A stretch of DNA of 64,000 bases from Chondrus crispus (Eukaryota; Rhodophyta; Florideophyceae; Gigartinales; Gigartinaceae). The DNA is taken from assembly GCF_000350225.1 (NCBI RefSeq), contig NW_005178479.1, forward strand, positions 279,819-343,818. Reading direction: 5' to 3'. How positions within the stretch are numbered: the first letter of the stretch is position 1; every line of letters starts with the position of its first letter. Under the pieces are notes generated by a model, which was given only the letters and a program-made list of their open reading frames with translations, did no database searches and was not told where the DNA came from. This document shows positions 41,240 to 52,689 of the stretch, in pieces. The translations under genes and the position numbers were made by a program.

Positions 41240-42436
41240 AGCTACAAACACCATGTCGCCAAGCGCGCCTGCGGAGGCCATGCTCGCCCCATCCGCCGCG
41301 CGTGGCACCGCCTCCGCCTCGCACACCTAATCCCAGTAGCACCCCGTTGACGTACAACAGCCCCTTCCCGCACCCGCCGAGGTCCAACACCCAGTTTTTC
41401 TTCCTCTCCTGTACCAGCACCACGCACTCGTGCCACCCCATCCTCATCCGTCCTCCACGCGCACACCTCTCCATTCAGCTTGGGCATTGCCTTCCACGCA
41501 CTCGCACGCTCGTACCCTTCGACCGCCTCTCTACTTCTATGCAATGCCCCTTCCCGGCCTCTCCGTCGGGGTGTGCGTTCCATTTGTTCGCCCATCGTTC
41601 CTCCCACAACGGTTCCTTTGTCTGCACTTGCACCTTTCCGTCACAGATCACCGTTGCGTAATCCCCGGCTTCGAACTCCACCTTTCGCTTTCCTTTCCCT
41701 TCCGCCACGCTTCGATACTTCGCTACGTAAAAGCAGAAGTCTGACGAGTCTTGCGTCAGCATAAGCTGATCTGGCGGACTCGCCCCGCTTACAACGGGTC
41801 GCGACTCTCCCCCGCTAGCCTCTGATATTGCTTCTATGATATCTCATGATGGCACCGGTTCGCTCATCGAGGCCCAGTCAACCGCCACCACCGGTGCCGC
41901 AACCAACTCCTGCGTCACGACGTCATCCCCGTGTATAGTAGACGAATTGTATGAGAGCTCCCCGCTGAGTCCGTCGATGATGCTCATAGACTTGGCCGCT
42001 ACCGCCCCAGTGTATTTCCATTCTACACCCTCAATACACACATCAGTCAGCGGTTCATCCGAATCGTTGCACACAAACACAGCATCCCTCCACAGATACA
42101 CTGTCTCTCCCACGTACTCGGCATCCTGTTCCCTCGTCGCCATAGACGCCCGCTCAAACTTGTCTTTCAACACTCGATGTAGCCTTGCAAGATGCCTCAT
42201 CTTACTCGTCTCCTGATAAAACTCATTCACGGGTGCATCATACCTGGCACACCAAATTCGAGCTCCTTCTGCAGATCGGCACACCACTGCAAACACTTCC
42301 TCCCAACATCTCCGTACGCATCTGATACCAGTTAGTATTCGTTCTCCAGCTGCACGAGCATGACCGGTCCCCCCTGCGGTAGCATCAACTTTTTCTCCTT
42401 GAGTCGGGTGGCGACGTAGCGGACCCAGGTTGCCAC
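41240..42436 (-). pseudogene. GH35 beta-galactosidase, middle and C-terminal part (left of insertion C)
   Basis: Continues the gene starting at 56564. GGPVMLVQLENEY (ENEY at 42335-42346) is the GH35 acid/base glutamate motif. NWYQMRTEMLGG and QWCADLQKELEFGVP follow in a shifted frame. Then the sequence jumps straight to YDAPVNEFYQ...LARLHRVLKDKF: the ~85 residues that normally lie between GVPW and DYDAP, including the nucleophile segment (ENWxGWF) and GGTNFGR, are missing. Downstream, WRDAVFVCNDSDEP, AAKSMSIIDG, EFEAGDYATVICDGKVQVQ and WVLDLGGCGKGLLYVNGVLLG are GH35 beta-domain pieces in several frames. The enzyme would hydrolyse terminal beta-galactosides, probably outside the cell or in the wall; this copy cannot. 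Confidence 0.85.
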
Positions 42437-43103
42437 TGTAGCATAAACACCCCCAGCGATAGGGGTGTATGCACAGTTCGACCGAGACCCCGTCCGATTG
42501 GAGAGACGGGGGTGAAGCAGGACACCAGCTAACGGCACCGGGCAGCGGGCCCGGGTAGCGTGGTAGAGCGGGAACGGGGAGGACGCCGGTACGCGCGAGC
42601 GGTTCGACGCCTCGACGCCCCGGCGCGGTACTGGGTAACGATCCAGTACCGACGGGCGGAGGCGGAGCCGACTCGTGGGCGTACCGCGCGCGTCCTCAAC
42701 CCGCGCTCGGTGCCGCTCTAAGGTAGTTAGCGAGCGCTACCTTAGAATAGGCGGGAAGTCGGACCTTGACGGTCGGTGGGTGACAAGTCCGTGCTTGTCC
42801 TCCTCCACCGCCGCCGGTCCGCTCCATATTTAATGTACATAATAACCTATCATAATAACACAGTACCGATGTACTGTAGCGACGTACTGTAGCGGTCGGT
42901 CGACACTGTAATACTGTCAGCCATCGGGGCTGACAGTACATGTGTGTGTGCGTTCTTCGGTCCCGCGCGTACACGTGTACACGTGCGCGCCCTGTACTCG
43001 GGGGTACACGTGGTGGTACTGTAGAGCATCGAGCCCTACAGTAACCGATCCGGTTCTGAGTTGATCCAATCTAAAATAAAGCCCCAGGGGGGGTTATACT
43101 ACA
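42437..43103 (-). repeat. 3' LTR of chromovirus C
   Basis: On the minus strand TGTAGTATAACC...GTTTATGCTACA. Contains the conserved family block at 42745-42827 and serial inverted repeats (ACTGTCAGCC/GGCTGACAGT; GTACACGTGTAC). Confidence 0.95.
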
Positions 43104-43138
43104 CGGCCCCCCCTTAAGCGGGGACGTCCGCGTCCACG
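43104..43138 (-). promoter_or_regulatory. Hairpin-polypurine module 2 of C (before 3' LTR)
   Basis: On the minus strand GTGGACGCGGACGTCCCC then CTTAAGGGGGGGCCG next to the LTR. Copy of the module at 47962-47994. Confidence 0.7.
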
Positions 43139-43161
43139 GGTGCTTGTAGAGAGGGGACAAC

Positions 43162-45613
43162 ATGTCCGACCACGCCGTCTATACGGTCGATTCTGCTCTC
43201 CATGTCGACTCTGCTCCCTGCTCGCTATCCTCCGTGCTCCGTCTCGCACCTCCCTACGCGCGCGCAGGTCATTCCTCCTCCCCTTCTGAGGACGACGAAT
43301 TCGTCGTCACTCCGTCACCCCTGCCCCCCTTTCCGGCGCGCGATCCTGCGCGTGCCGTCCGGGCTGGTTCTCGACATCACCCTACTACCCCCGTCGTGGG
43401 AGTCCGTCCTCGTTCATCCGGCCTCAGCTCGATCGGCTCCCTCTCCCGTCCTTCCTCACGGGCTCATCAACTCTGTCGGTCGCGTACTCGGTCCGCGCGT
43501 CCCGTGTCTCCCTATGTCGTCCCTCATCCCTTCTCGGGGCGGTCCCTCGCTCCCTCTGCCCCCGCCTGGCAGTGGATCGGACACGCCAGTTGTCTGCCCC
43601 TTGACCACTGAGGACCCCACCTCCGTCGAGGAGGGAGGTGCATCCAGGCTACCTTCCGCCGGTGCCGATTCGTCGGCTCCCCCGCCATGGTGGCCTCCGC
43701 GTCCTTTCCGGAAGTCCCGGGGGGGTCGCGCCTCTACCGTGTCCGACGAGTTATGCCCCCCGCCTTCCATCATCCCGCCGCCAGATGCTCGTCCGGTTAC
43801 TGGGGCCTCGGTGCCGCTTCGACCTGAGCGTGTTGACGACGCGGTCGGCCCATCCGGTGGAGACCTCGTGACGGGGCCCCGCCGTGGCCCGTACCACCCC
43901 GGGGAGGGCTCGCATGGGGCCTTTGGCAGCTGCCGGCATCCCGGTGCGCCGCGCGCTGCCCCCGGCCTCGACGAGGGCGGAGAGAGGGAGGCGTCCAACA
44001 CCTCCACGAGGTGGCTGGGGGTGCCCTTGGAGCGGTCAATCCCGCTACCGCTCGGTCGCTTGACATACGCATGGCGACGCCATGCGCGGGCGAGCGTCAC
44101 AGTGGGCGAGCTGCTGTCAAGGGAGTCCCTACGTCCTGATCTTCTACGAATTCGGTCCATATACGAAAGAGGGCTGACCGAAGAGGCCTCCTTGGCGCTG
44201 GGTCGCCTCCTCGCCGAGGGCGGTGGCGCTCCTTACCAACTACCCGACGAGATTCCTAGTGATAGGACTTTCGCTTTTTGCGTGGAAGAGGTCGAGTATG
44301 TCGACCAGATGTCGGCGTACCTCTTCCACCGGGGCCCCCGTGGTCCCCCTCGCTTCATTCTCCCGGAGGTCACCGGGCTCTACGTCGGCCCCCGTCCGCG
44401 CACTTGCTCTAAGGCGCGAGCGGCCCTCCAGAAGTCCGCATGTTCCCTCATGCGGACTCATCACATTGCCCTGGCGCCCAACGATTGGGCGACTTACCGG
44501 CACTGCGGGGAAGAGGACGAGCGCGTGTTCCCGTCCGCCTCGTTCTCCCCGGGCTTGTCGAGAAGCGATTTCCCTGAGCTTCCGCCGGTTGTAGGGGAGT
44601 CGCTCCCCTCGTTGGGAGTTCACCCGTTACTCCCCTGCGCCTTGAAGCACTTTGGCTTCGCCTGCGGTGACCCAAAGCACCCGGTTTTCGATTACCTCGC
44701 GTACAACGTAGAGCGAGAATGAGCGTGGTGTCTCGGTAACGCCTTCATGAATGAGGTCTCTCTCCACGGGCGTGCTTTCGTGCAACTCGTGGGGGTACTC
44801 TCCTTCCTTGGGCAAGTGGCGCTATCCCTTCCGGACGTTGCCATGCATCCTCTCGAGCGTGGCTCACCGTGTGTGGCCTGGTCGTACTCCTCTGTATTAG
44901 ACCTGATGCACCGCGCCGGTGCGGTGCCCGAACGTAATCGTCGTCCTTGGACGGACTACACGACAGGGACTCGGAGCTTCTTTCTCGCATATGACCATCA
45001 GAGCGACTCCTTCGTGGCCCGTCGAAACGTCCCCACCGTGGGCCCGTCCCGAGGCAAGGGAGGCGTCGGGTCTACGGCGCGCGAGGCGCGTCGGAAGCGG
45101 TATCGTGACCTGGACGGCGAGCTTCCCGCAATCGCGTTGGCCAGGGTGAGCGTGCCGTCGGTGCTTCCCAAGGCAGGTCACGATACTGCGTCGGGGTCCC
45201 CGTTGCCCCTTCTGGCTTCTCTTGGCTCCGTCGGTTGCCTTGGTGCCCAACGGAACACCGCGTTGACCCTTGACCTAGCTCGCGACGATCTCACCGCAAT
45301 CCCCAGGTTGTCTCGCGCCCTAGGGAGTCTGGTCGATAGGTCTTGGACTGTAGAGGGACTACTCCGTACCCTCACGAGCTGGTATGTCGAACGTAGCAGC
45401 GAAGTGCGCCGTCTCGGGGCGAAACGACAGGCGTTTGCCGCAGAGCGTGACTCCCTCGCGGAGCAGCTCCGCGGCTCTCAGGATGAGCTGAAGGTTCTAC
45501 GAGAGTCGTCCTCCCTACAGGCGAGTGGTCTCCGGCGCGCCGCGGCCGATCGGATAGATACCGCGGCGAGCGGGACGCGCTCAGGGCCGAACGTGTCGCC
45601 CCGTCGGCCGTGA
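43162..45613 (+). CDS. Antisense ORF of chromovirus C (unknown protein)
   Basis: Runs against gag-pol, from an ATG 59 bp inside the 3' LTR. Begins MSDHAVYTVDSA, comparable to MSNRVVDTVPSA in B. Pro/Ser-rich N-terminal third; a conserved central region of ~300 residues (PLERSIPLPLGRLTYAWRRH, EEASLALGRLLAEG, HHIALAPNDWATYRH, SLGVHPLLPCALKHFGFA); then a region conserved with B up to RKRYRDLDGELPAIA; and a C-terminal heptad-like coiled-coil (RQAFAAERDSLAEQLRGSQ). No catalytic motif is seen. The folded region followed by a coiled-coil recalls the extra ORFs of some large plant Ty3 elements, but I cannot show homology. A few breaks are present. Probably transcribed from the 3' LTR in antisense; function unknown. 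Confidence 0.65.
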
Positions 45614-47961
45614 GCCTTCCTGGCCCTGTGCCACGCCAGGGTCTTCGAGACCCTTACCAGAGTCGCGATCTCGGCTCTTCGATGGCCGACGAACCCGCGA
45701 CTTCGGTCAACCCAGCTCGCGGGTGGACAAGGCATGGCGTAGTCGCCCTTCCACCGCTTCACGAGACGGAGACGGGTATACCGTCGCACCCCAGCTACTG
45801 CCCCTCGAGCGGGCGGGCTTCCGGGCCGCCGGCGTTCCCCGACGGGGCGGAGCGCTGATCGGTCGAGTCTATCGGCGCTCCCTGCGCGTCCTTTGTTAGC
45901 CCCCTTTCTCCGTAAAGCCTTTAAGGCATTTCCTGGTCCCCTTTTCCCGACATTCGGTAGTCGCCGTTTTCCTCCTTCGCCCTTACCGGAGCGGTATGCC
46001 GAAGAGTGGTCGGACTCTCCGCCCTCGTAACGAGGGCGGCCATACGCGCCCGCATGTACAAGGTGGCGCGTCGACGCGCGGAACCGGCTCACTGACCCAC
46101 AGTATCTCGCCCGTACCGGGGGCCTTTGAATAAGGGAGTCGCTCGGCTCTGCACTTTTGTTTCCTTCCTCGTTAATCATCGTTAACTAACCTCGGACGGG
46201 GTCTCTCTTCGTCGAGACAGGGGAGGTTGCGCCTGGCGACGTCGCTCCTACTCACCCCTCGATTCCGAGGGGAGGGGCGAGTAGAGAAGCTTGTCAAGAT
46301 AGTGGCCTCAGGGTCTGCGGTCTCTCGTGCGCTTCGATGGGGGTGGTTTCTGCCGGACCCCCCCCCCATCCCGTGGCGTCCGGGTCATGCCGAACCCGCG
46401 TCACGGGGTCGCCCGTACCGGGGTCCCTTTCGGTTCCCATTCGGGGCGGGTTCGCGCACCTTCTGACGCCGTCTCGGGGCGTCTGGCGCCCCGCGGTCCC
46501 TCTTCGTGCTCGCTGGCAGGGGCCTTCCTCCTTGCTCGTCCGAAGGCGTTGACACTATTCGTTAGTATGATCATTCGCTCGTACCATCCGTTCCGGACGG
46601 AGTCGTACTATCCTTTCGCGGAATGCGTGGAGTTTGGGGCATGGGTGCTCACGAGAGCGGCCATGTCCCCTCCTCGATGCTTCTCCTGACGGATCCGTGA
46701 CGCCGTCTGTGTGGAGCGTGGCGGCGGCGCGGTCACGACTTCGGGGCGTCGGCGTTCCACGCCCTCGCGCTACCTCGGTCCCCGGCAGTCGGTCGTTCCG
46801 GTTCGTCCTTGCCGGGGCGACCTGTTCTCCGTATTCGACAGGGGTCGGCGCGGCGCACGTATATCGCAATGGAGGGGTCAGTAGCGTCAGTGACCGTGAT
46901 TTGGCGTTCTCCGTCGCCGCTCGCAGGCAAGCGCAAGGGTAGCCTGCGCTCGTCGTCTCCTCTACCGTAGCAACCCGGCCCGTCGTCGCTCGCGGTAGCA
47001 CGGCTCGGACCCGTCGCTCAACCCGTCCGCGGTCGGACGCGTGTCCGGGAGACGGGGAGACGGGGAGGGCGAGTCGTTCGGTCACCTTGGTGTGCGTGGG
47101 TGTCGAAATTGCGGGGCGCCCGCTCGATGCGGCGCCCCTGTCGAGCTCGCTCCTTCCTCCCTTCTGGTGAGGGGGCGGACGTGTGTACCTTCACGCGAGT
47201 ATTTGTTGTACCGTCGGGCAGCGTCGTCCGGTTTCGCTCTTGCTTGGCACATGGCGCACAGTACCCCTGTGTGCTATGCACGTGCGGGTGTAATTGCCCC
47301 TGCTAATTTTCCGTTATTTTCAGAGGCCGGCGGCGGGGTAATTCAGGGCTGACGCGAGCCGGTGTTGCTGCGTGGCGTGCGGCTCCGGTGTCGCTCGTTC
47401 TCATACCCCGTAATTTCCCTTATTTCGGGGTATGTCCCGGCGGCGGTTTTGAAGTGTCTCGCGCGTTTTCTCGCACACCACCCATATGAATGGGGTCGTG
47501 ATCCAATCGTTCGTCCGGTTATCGTGCGGATTGAGGGCTCCACATGAGCCTCCCCCTTCTCGGGTACCCCGACCTTAGAGGAGGGCATTTTGGTGGCTTC
47601 CTCCGCCCGCCAAAGGGCTCCCGTGGCTCCGCTAGTGCTCGCCTCTTTCGTCGGTCGTCTCGCCGCGGTTGACGGACTTAACGGAACGGCCGGCAATCCT
47701 GTTCGGGGGGGTCGTCCGACGTTTCCGCTCCGAACGGGGTTTGGCGGTCCTCGTAATGTCTACGAGGGCTGAACATTTTTTCAGGCAGTTCGTACTGTCC
47801 TTTTCTTATGTCTCGCGTCCCTGACGTCCGAGAAGTCAAGACAATTTGACTTGAACACGTCCCCGGCTGTGACCCTCCGATAGGGTCAGCCGTCCTCCTT
47901 CGCTTCCCCTTTTCGTCTTTTCGTGCAGGCTGGGGTTAATCCGCGAAGGAGCGGTTGAGGG
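45614..47961. other. 3' region of C between antisense ORF and pol end
   Basis: No gene recognised on either strand. The ~400 bp next to the pol end align with D (36958 onward), including a TCAAG-rich stretch and G/C homopolymers. Confidence 0.5.
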
Positions 47962-47994
47962 CCCCCCCCCTTAAGCGTGAACGTCCGCGTTCAC
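47962..47994 (-). promoter_or_regulatory. Hairpin-polypurine module 1 of C (at pol end)
   Basis: On the minus strand GTGAACG-CGGA-CGTTCAC hairpin coding the final pol residues, then GCTTAAGGGGGGGGG. Sits 4.8 kb before the LTR-proximal copy. Confidence 0.7.
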
Positions 47995-50900
47995 GGTTTG
48001 GGTGAGGTATCTGCCTGTACGTCTCCGGAGGCGTTGGGCGTAACGAGACACCAACTCCTCCGGGACGTGAGTCCGCGCAGTCCAAGTGGGCGCGTCGTAA
48101 TTCGCCCACTTGATGAGGAACTCTGTAGTTCCGTCTTCCATGACTCGATGTCTCAGTAGCGGTTCGACGGCATACTGCGTTCCCGCGGTGTCCTTATCGG
48201 CGAGGTCCCGCAGGGTCGTCGTACTTGCTCGTGGCGCGTCTATCGGAGACGGGGCGTACACGCAGCGGTCGGCGGAGACTCGCTCGGTGACCCCATCACG
48301 ATCGATCGTGATGGTTCAGCGGTCATTGGCGAGCACGCGGTAGGCTCCGACAGCGGGCGAAGCGAGCTTGTTTGATGTCTTAGTTCCATCGGTGGGGTTG
48401 AGATATACGTATTCTCCGGGACGGAGCCGGGAATTAATACGTCGTATGCGCTTATCGAAGTCGCGCTTGTAGCGAGCCTGCGTCCGACGCAGGCTCCCGT
48501 AGGCCTTTTAAATAGTCGAGTCCAAGGTCTTGAGGAACTTGGCACGTTGGTTCCCCCTATCGGAAGGGGGCGCGTCGCCGTCCGCCCGTCGGAGAGAGAA
48601 CTTCGGTGATGGCCTGCTGAGCACGAGCTCAAACGGCGTGATGCGTGTGGTGCGATGTACGTGGGAGTTGTACGCATACGTAAGCGGCCCCACGCACACA
48701 TCCCAGTCGTCCTGGTGTTCACCCACGTAGTTCCGCAGCATCGAGGCGATTGTTCGGTTATATCGCTCGACTTGCCCGTTCGTCTGGGGATGGTACGCCG
48801 AAGTGTACAAATCCGTTATCCCCAGGACGCGGCACGTGCTGTGGAAGAACTTGGCATTAAACTGAGGGCCGTTGTCCGAAAGCAACATGCAAGGGACGCC
48901 ATACTTGAACACCCACGAGTCGCAGACCGCAACTGCGACCGTGTACGCTGTTATCGTGCGGAGCGCAACGACTTGCGTTAGCTTACTGAAGCGGTCCGTA
49001 ATCACGAGCAGGAACCGTTTTCCTGCCTTCGTGTTGGGGAGCGGCCCCAAGATGTCGATTGCGAGGCTCTCGAGGGGCCTTGTTGCTGGAAACAATCTCA
49101 ATCGATTGAGATGTTTCCTCAGCTTCACCCGGTTCATCGCGCAGGTTCGACACCCTCGCACCGTGGCTGCGACGTCTGCAGCCAGGTGGGGCCAGTAGTA
49201 CTCGCGTCGAAGTGCGTAGTACATACGGTTCTGGCCCGGGTGCCCCGCGATGGCCGGGTTGTGGCACAGGCGAAGGAGCCTGGTGCGGAGCGTCCGAGTT
49301 ACCACCACCCGAACGATATCAGGGTCGAAAGGGTGTCTCCGTTTGAGCACCCCTTGGTGGTCCTCGAAGAACGCGGAGTCTCGGGACTCTGACTGTCGTG
49401 CCAAAACGGTTTGGCAGAAGTCATCCACGCGTTGCTCCTCGGCTATCTCCTCTATCCTGAGATGAGCTGGAAGGTCGTCGTGCGGTGGGGCGACCAGGGA
49501 GCCGAGCGCGCCAGCCTCGGGGTCTTCGGCGCGCTGGATGTCGACGGCGTCGAACTTGTCGTTTTCTTCCCAAAACGAATTGGCTCCTTGGAGAGCGGGC
49601 GCTTCGTCGTTGCCTCGCGGTTCGTCGCGCGTCCGTACGCGCGACCTTGTTCGGGCTTCGGCTTGCTTCCGTGTCGTTACGAAGACATGGACGGCCTGAT
49701 GATCACAGCTCGCGGTACAAGCGTGGTCCGCGAGCTCGTTCGATACGTATAGCACTGTCGTGCCCCCGTCTAAAGTGGGGATTTCGTCATCCACCTCGAC
49801 GGTGGGGCGAGGGTCATCGACGACCTTCGGCGACACGAGGCGTGACAGGGCATCGGGCACCTGATGCACGCGCCCGGGGCGGTACTGAGTGGTGAAAGCG
49901 TATTCAGCCAGACATAGCCGCCACCGGGTGAGTCTTCCGGAACTCTCGGTGAGAGACATGAGCTATCGGAGGGCGTCATGGTCCGTCCGTACGGTGAACT
50001 TCGTGCCTTCTACGTACGGCCGTAGTGTGCGGACGGCCCACACTACGGCGAAGCACTCGCGTTCGGTAGCGCTGTAGTTGCGCTCACTATCGGACAGTGA
50101 GTACGACCAATACCCCACGGGGCGCCAGTCGTTCGGCTCTTCGTGCTCCTGAGGTAAGGTGCAGCCGAGTTGGTAGGCACTCGCGTCGGTGTCTATCATG
50201 TACGGACGACCGTGCCGGAGCAACGCGAGGATCGGCGGAGCGATCATGCACGTCTTAAGGTTCTCAAACGCCTGAAGTTGCAGCTCCGTGGGGTTATAGA
50301 AATCGGGATCCGAATCCTTGCGCGTCATGTCGGTCAGAGGACGCGCAATCTTAGCGAACCCCTTAACGAATCGGCGGTATACGTTACACGCCCCGAGGAA
50401 CGAGCGCACTTGCGTCAACGTCCTCGGGACCGTGAACGTCTTGAAAGCGTCGGCTGCCATATCGGCCACGCTCAACTTGCCTGGGGAGATGACGTGCCCC
50501 AGGTAGTGCACCTTCGGTCGGAAGAAGGTGCACTTCTTGAGCTTAAGGGAGATACCGGAACTCCGCAGTAAGCTCAAAACGGTATCGAGATGCCTCGCGT
50601 GTTCTCCGTGCGCACGAGAGAACACGATCACGTCGTCGAGATAGACGAGGCATATTTGCCAGCGGACTCCGGAGAGTATTATGTCGAGCGCACGTTGGAA
50701 GGTGGCCGGTGCCCTTTGAGTCCAAACGGCATGCGCAAGTGGCGAAACGTGCCCATGTGCGTCGTAAACGTGGTCTTATCCCAGTCTTCCGGAGCGACCG
50801 GGATCTGCCAATAACCTGAATTGCAGTCCAACGTGGTGAAGACGGCTGCATCTCCTAACGAGTCGCTGCAGTCGTCCGTCCGTGGCAGCAGATACGAATC

Positions 50901-52549
50901 CGCTGCGGTCTTCGCGTTGAGACGCCGGTAGTCTACGCAGAACCGAAGAGAGCCGTCTTTCTTCGGTATGAGCACCACCGGGGACGCCCAATCGGTGCTC
51001 GCGGGTTCGATAACCCCTGCGTTCAACATCTTGTTGACCTCCTTCGCAACCATTTCGCGCATGGCCGGGCCCTTCCGATAGGGCATAGAACGAATCGGTT
51101 TCGTTCCCGGTTCGAGGGGGATGCGGTGCTCCGTGGCTTGGATCGTTCCAAGCGCACAGCTCCACAAACTCGAGTGCTTACGGAGCATCTCGAGTACGTG
51201 GCCACGGAGCTTGTCATCATCGATGTATGACAGGTCGATCTCTTTTTCCCAATCCATCGGTGGATTTCGGGATCCTTTTGCTGGGGGAGTACAGTACCCG
51301 TCGCTGTCAGTTGGCCTAGAGGTGACCGTTCGACCGGGTCGACCCACCTACCTCCGGCGGTGGTCTTATCGTCGGAGTTGGATCGGCCAACTCCTACCCC
51401 ACCGACTTGATCGGTCAAGTCGGTCAGGTGTAGCGCGTGCGCGATCTCCTCAGCGACCTTACGTTCGGGAGTGAGGATCGCGAGGGGGTTGCGCTTCGCG
51501 TATCCCACGACGGTGTGCTCCGGAAGCCTTCTTTCTCGTCGTGAGAAATTCGCGACGATGACGTCGAAGGTCTGATTCGGTAGGAACTCTGCGACGCCAT
51601 TCGTCAGCCTCACTCCACGTCGGTGTTGGAGTGAGGGCTTGGGTTCCAGAAAATCGAGACCCCTCCCCGCGGTTGTCACATGCACGCGAGCTTGTGACAT
51701 CGCGGGGATGGTAACCCAGCGGGCGATTCGGATTGCCTGTTGGGCCTCCTCGCGTACGTCCGGCCGACCCGTGTGTCGCCCGTGACGCCTGGTTTGGGGA
51801 GTCGGTTCCCCCTTTTCGTCGACGATGGCGACGGAACCGCCGTGGCGTAGCTCCATTCGTTGAGCTTCGATGTCGATACATCGCACGTGCCTATCGATGA
51901 AGGCCGTCCCGAAAAGGACTGGCACAGCGAGCTGGTCCGCGACTACGAACGGAATTCGGAACACCGTGTTCCTCAACCGGACAGCCAGGCAGACGACGGC
52001 CGAAAGCTTGAGGGGATTGCTATTCGCGCCTGCCAATCGTGGCAGAGGTGCGTCGCGCACGATGTAACGCGTCCAATCGGGGGGAAGGTCGGCCTTCCTC
52101 ACCAGATTATACCCCGAGCACGTATCAACGGCGATCGTGCGGGGTTTAAATGCATTTCCCTCTGTGGCTACCGAGCCGAGGACGTTGTAGATCTTCGACG
52201 TCATAAGGCAAATGACGCCGTCGACAACCTTCGGGGCGACCTTATCGGTGAGGTCGTTCCGACGGGGCCTTCGATTTCGGTGCTGGCCCCGCTTGCGTTT
52301 CCTTCTCCCCCTTCCTTGCGGCGTCCGCGGATCAGTGACGCCCCTCGGATTACTCGAGTCCGTACGACACGGACCTTTCTCCGGTGACCTTGGGCTCGCG
52401 GGAGTCAGGGGGTCGACCGAATCTTTTCGGTCGTCGTTGACCCCGTCGCCATCGTTACGCCTCACTGGGACGTCGGCTGTCCCGGTGTCTTGTTCTCCTA
52501 AAGTCGGGCCTTCGGAGGCCTCGACGTGCGCTCCCTCCTGTATCGGCAT
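47971..52549 (-). CDS. pol: pol of chromovirus C: protease, RT, RNase H, integrase, chromodomain
   Basis: In order on the minus strand: aspartic protease near 52190-51840 (TIAVDTCSGYN); RT near 51230-50600 (CVDYRRLNAKT, MPFGL, then MIVFSRAHGEH after the active-site box region); connection (RSFLGACNVYRRFV); RNase H near 50280-49930 (IDTDASAYQLG, ATERECFAVVW, VRTDHDALR); integrase near 49500-48560 with a HHCC zinc finger (HNPAIAGHPG...CRTCAMN) and a DDE core (SLAIDILGPLP; LLSDNGPQFNAKFF; YHPQTNGQVERYN); and a C-terminal chromodomain at 48240-48020 (YAVEPLLRHRVMEDGTTEFLIKW, WTARTHVPEELV). The chromodomain would direct integration to marked chromatin. All domains are present; the region has a few breaks. 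Confidence 0.93.
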
Positions 52550-52689
52550 TACAGGAGCTCCCGTGCCCGCCTCCGGAAGCGGGGGATGTATTATCGGACA
52601 ATACCCCCCGTGTCCTTGGCGAGTACGCTGGATCGGGTCTAGTTCGTGGGGAAAAGACGGCTCACGCGACCGCGTGTACGTAACCGTCT

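Noticed and set aside
43456-44160. 234-codon minus-strand ORF
   Set aside because: Shadow of the antisense ORF of C; not conserved in B.
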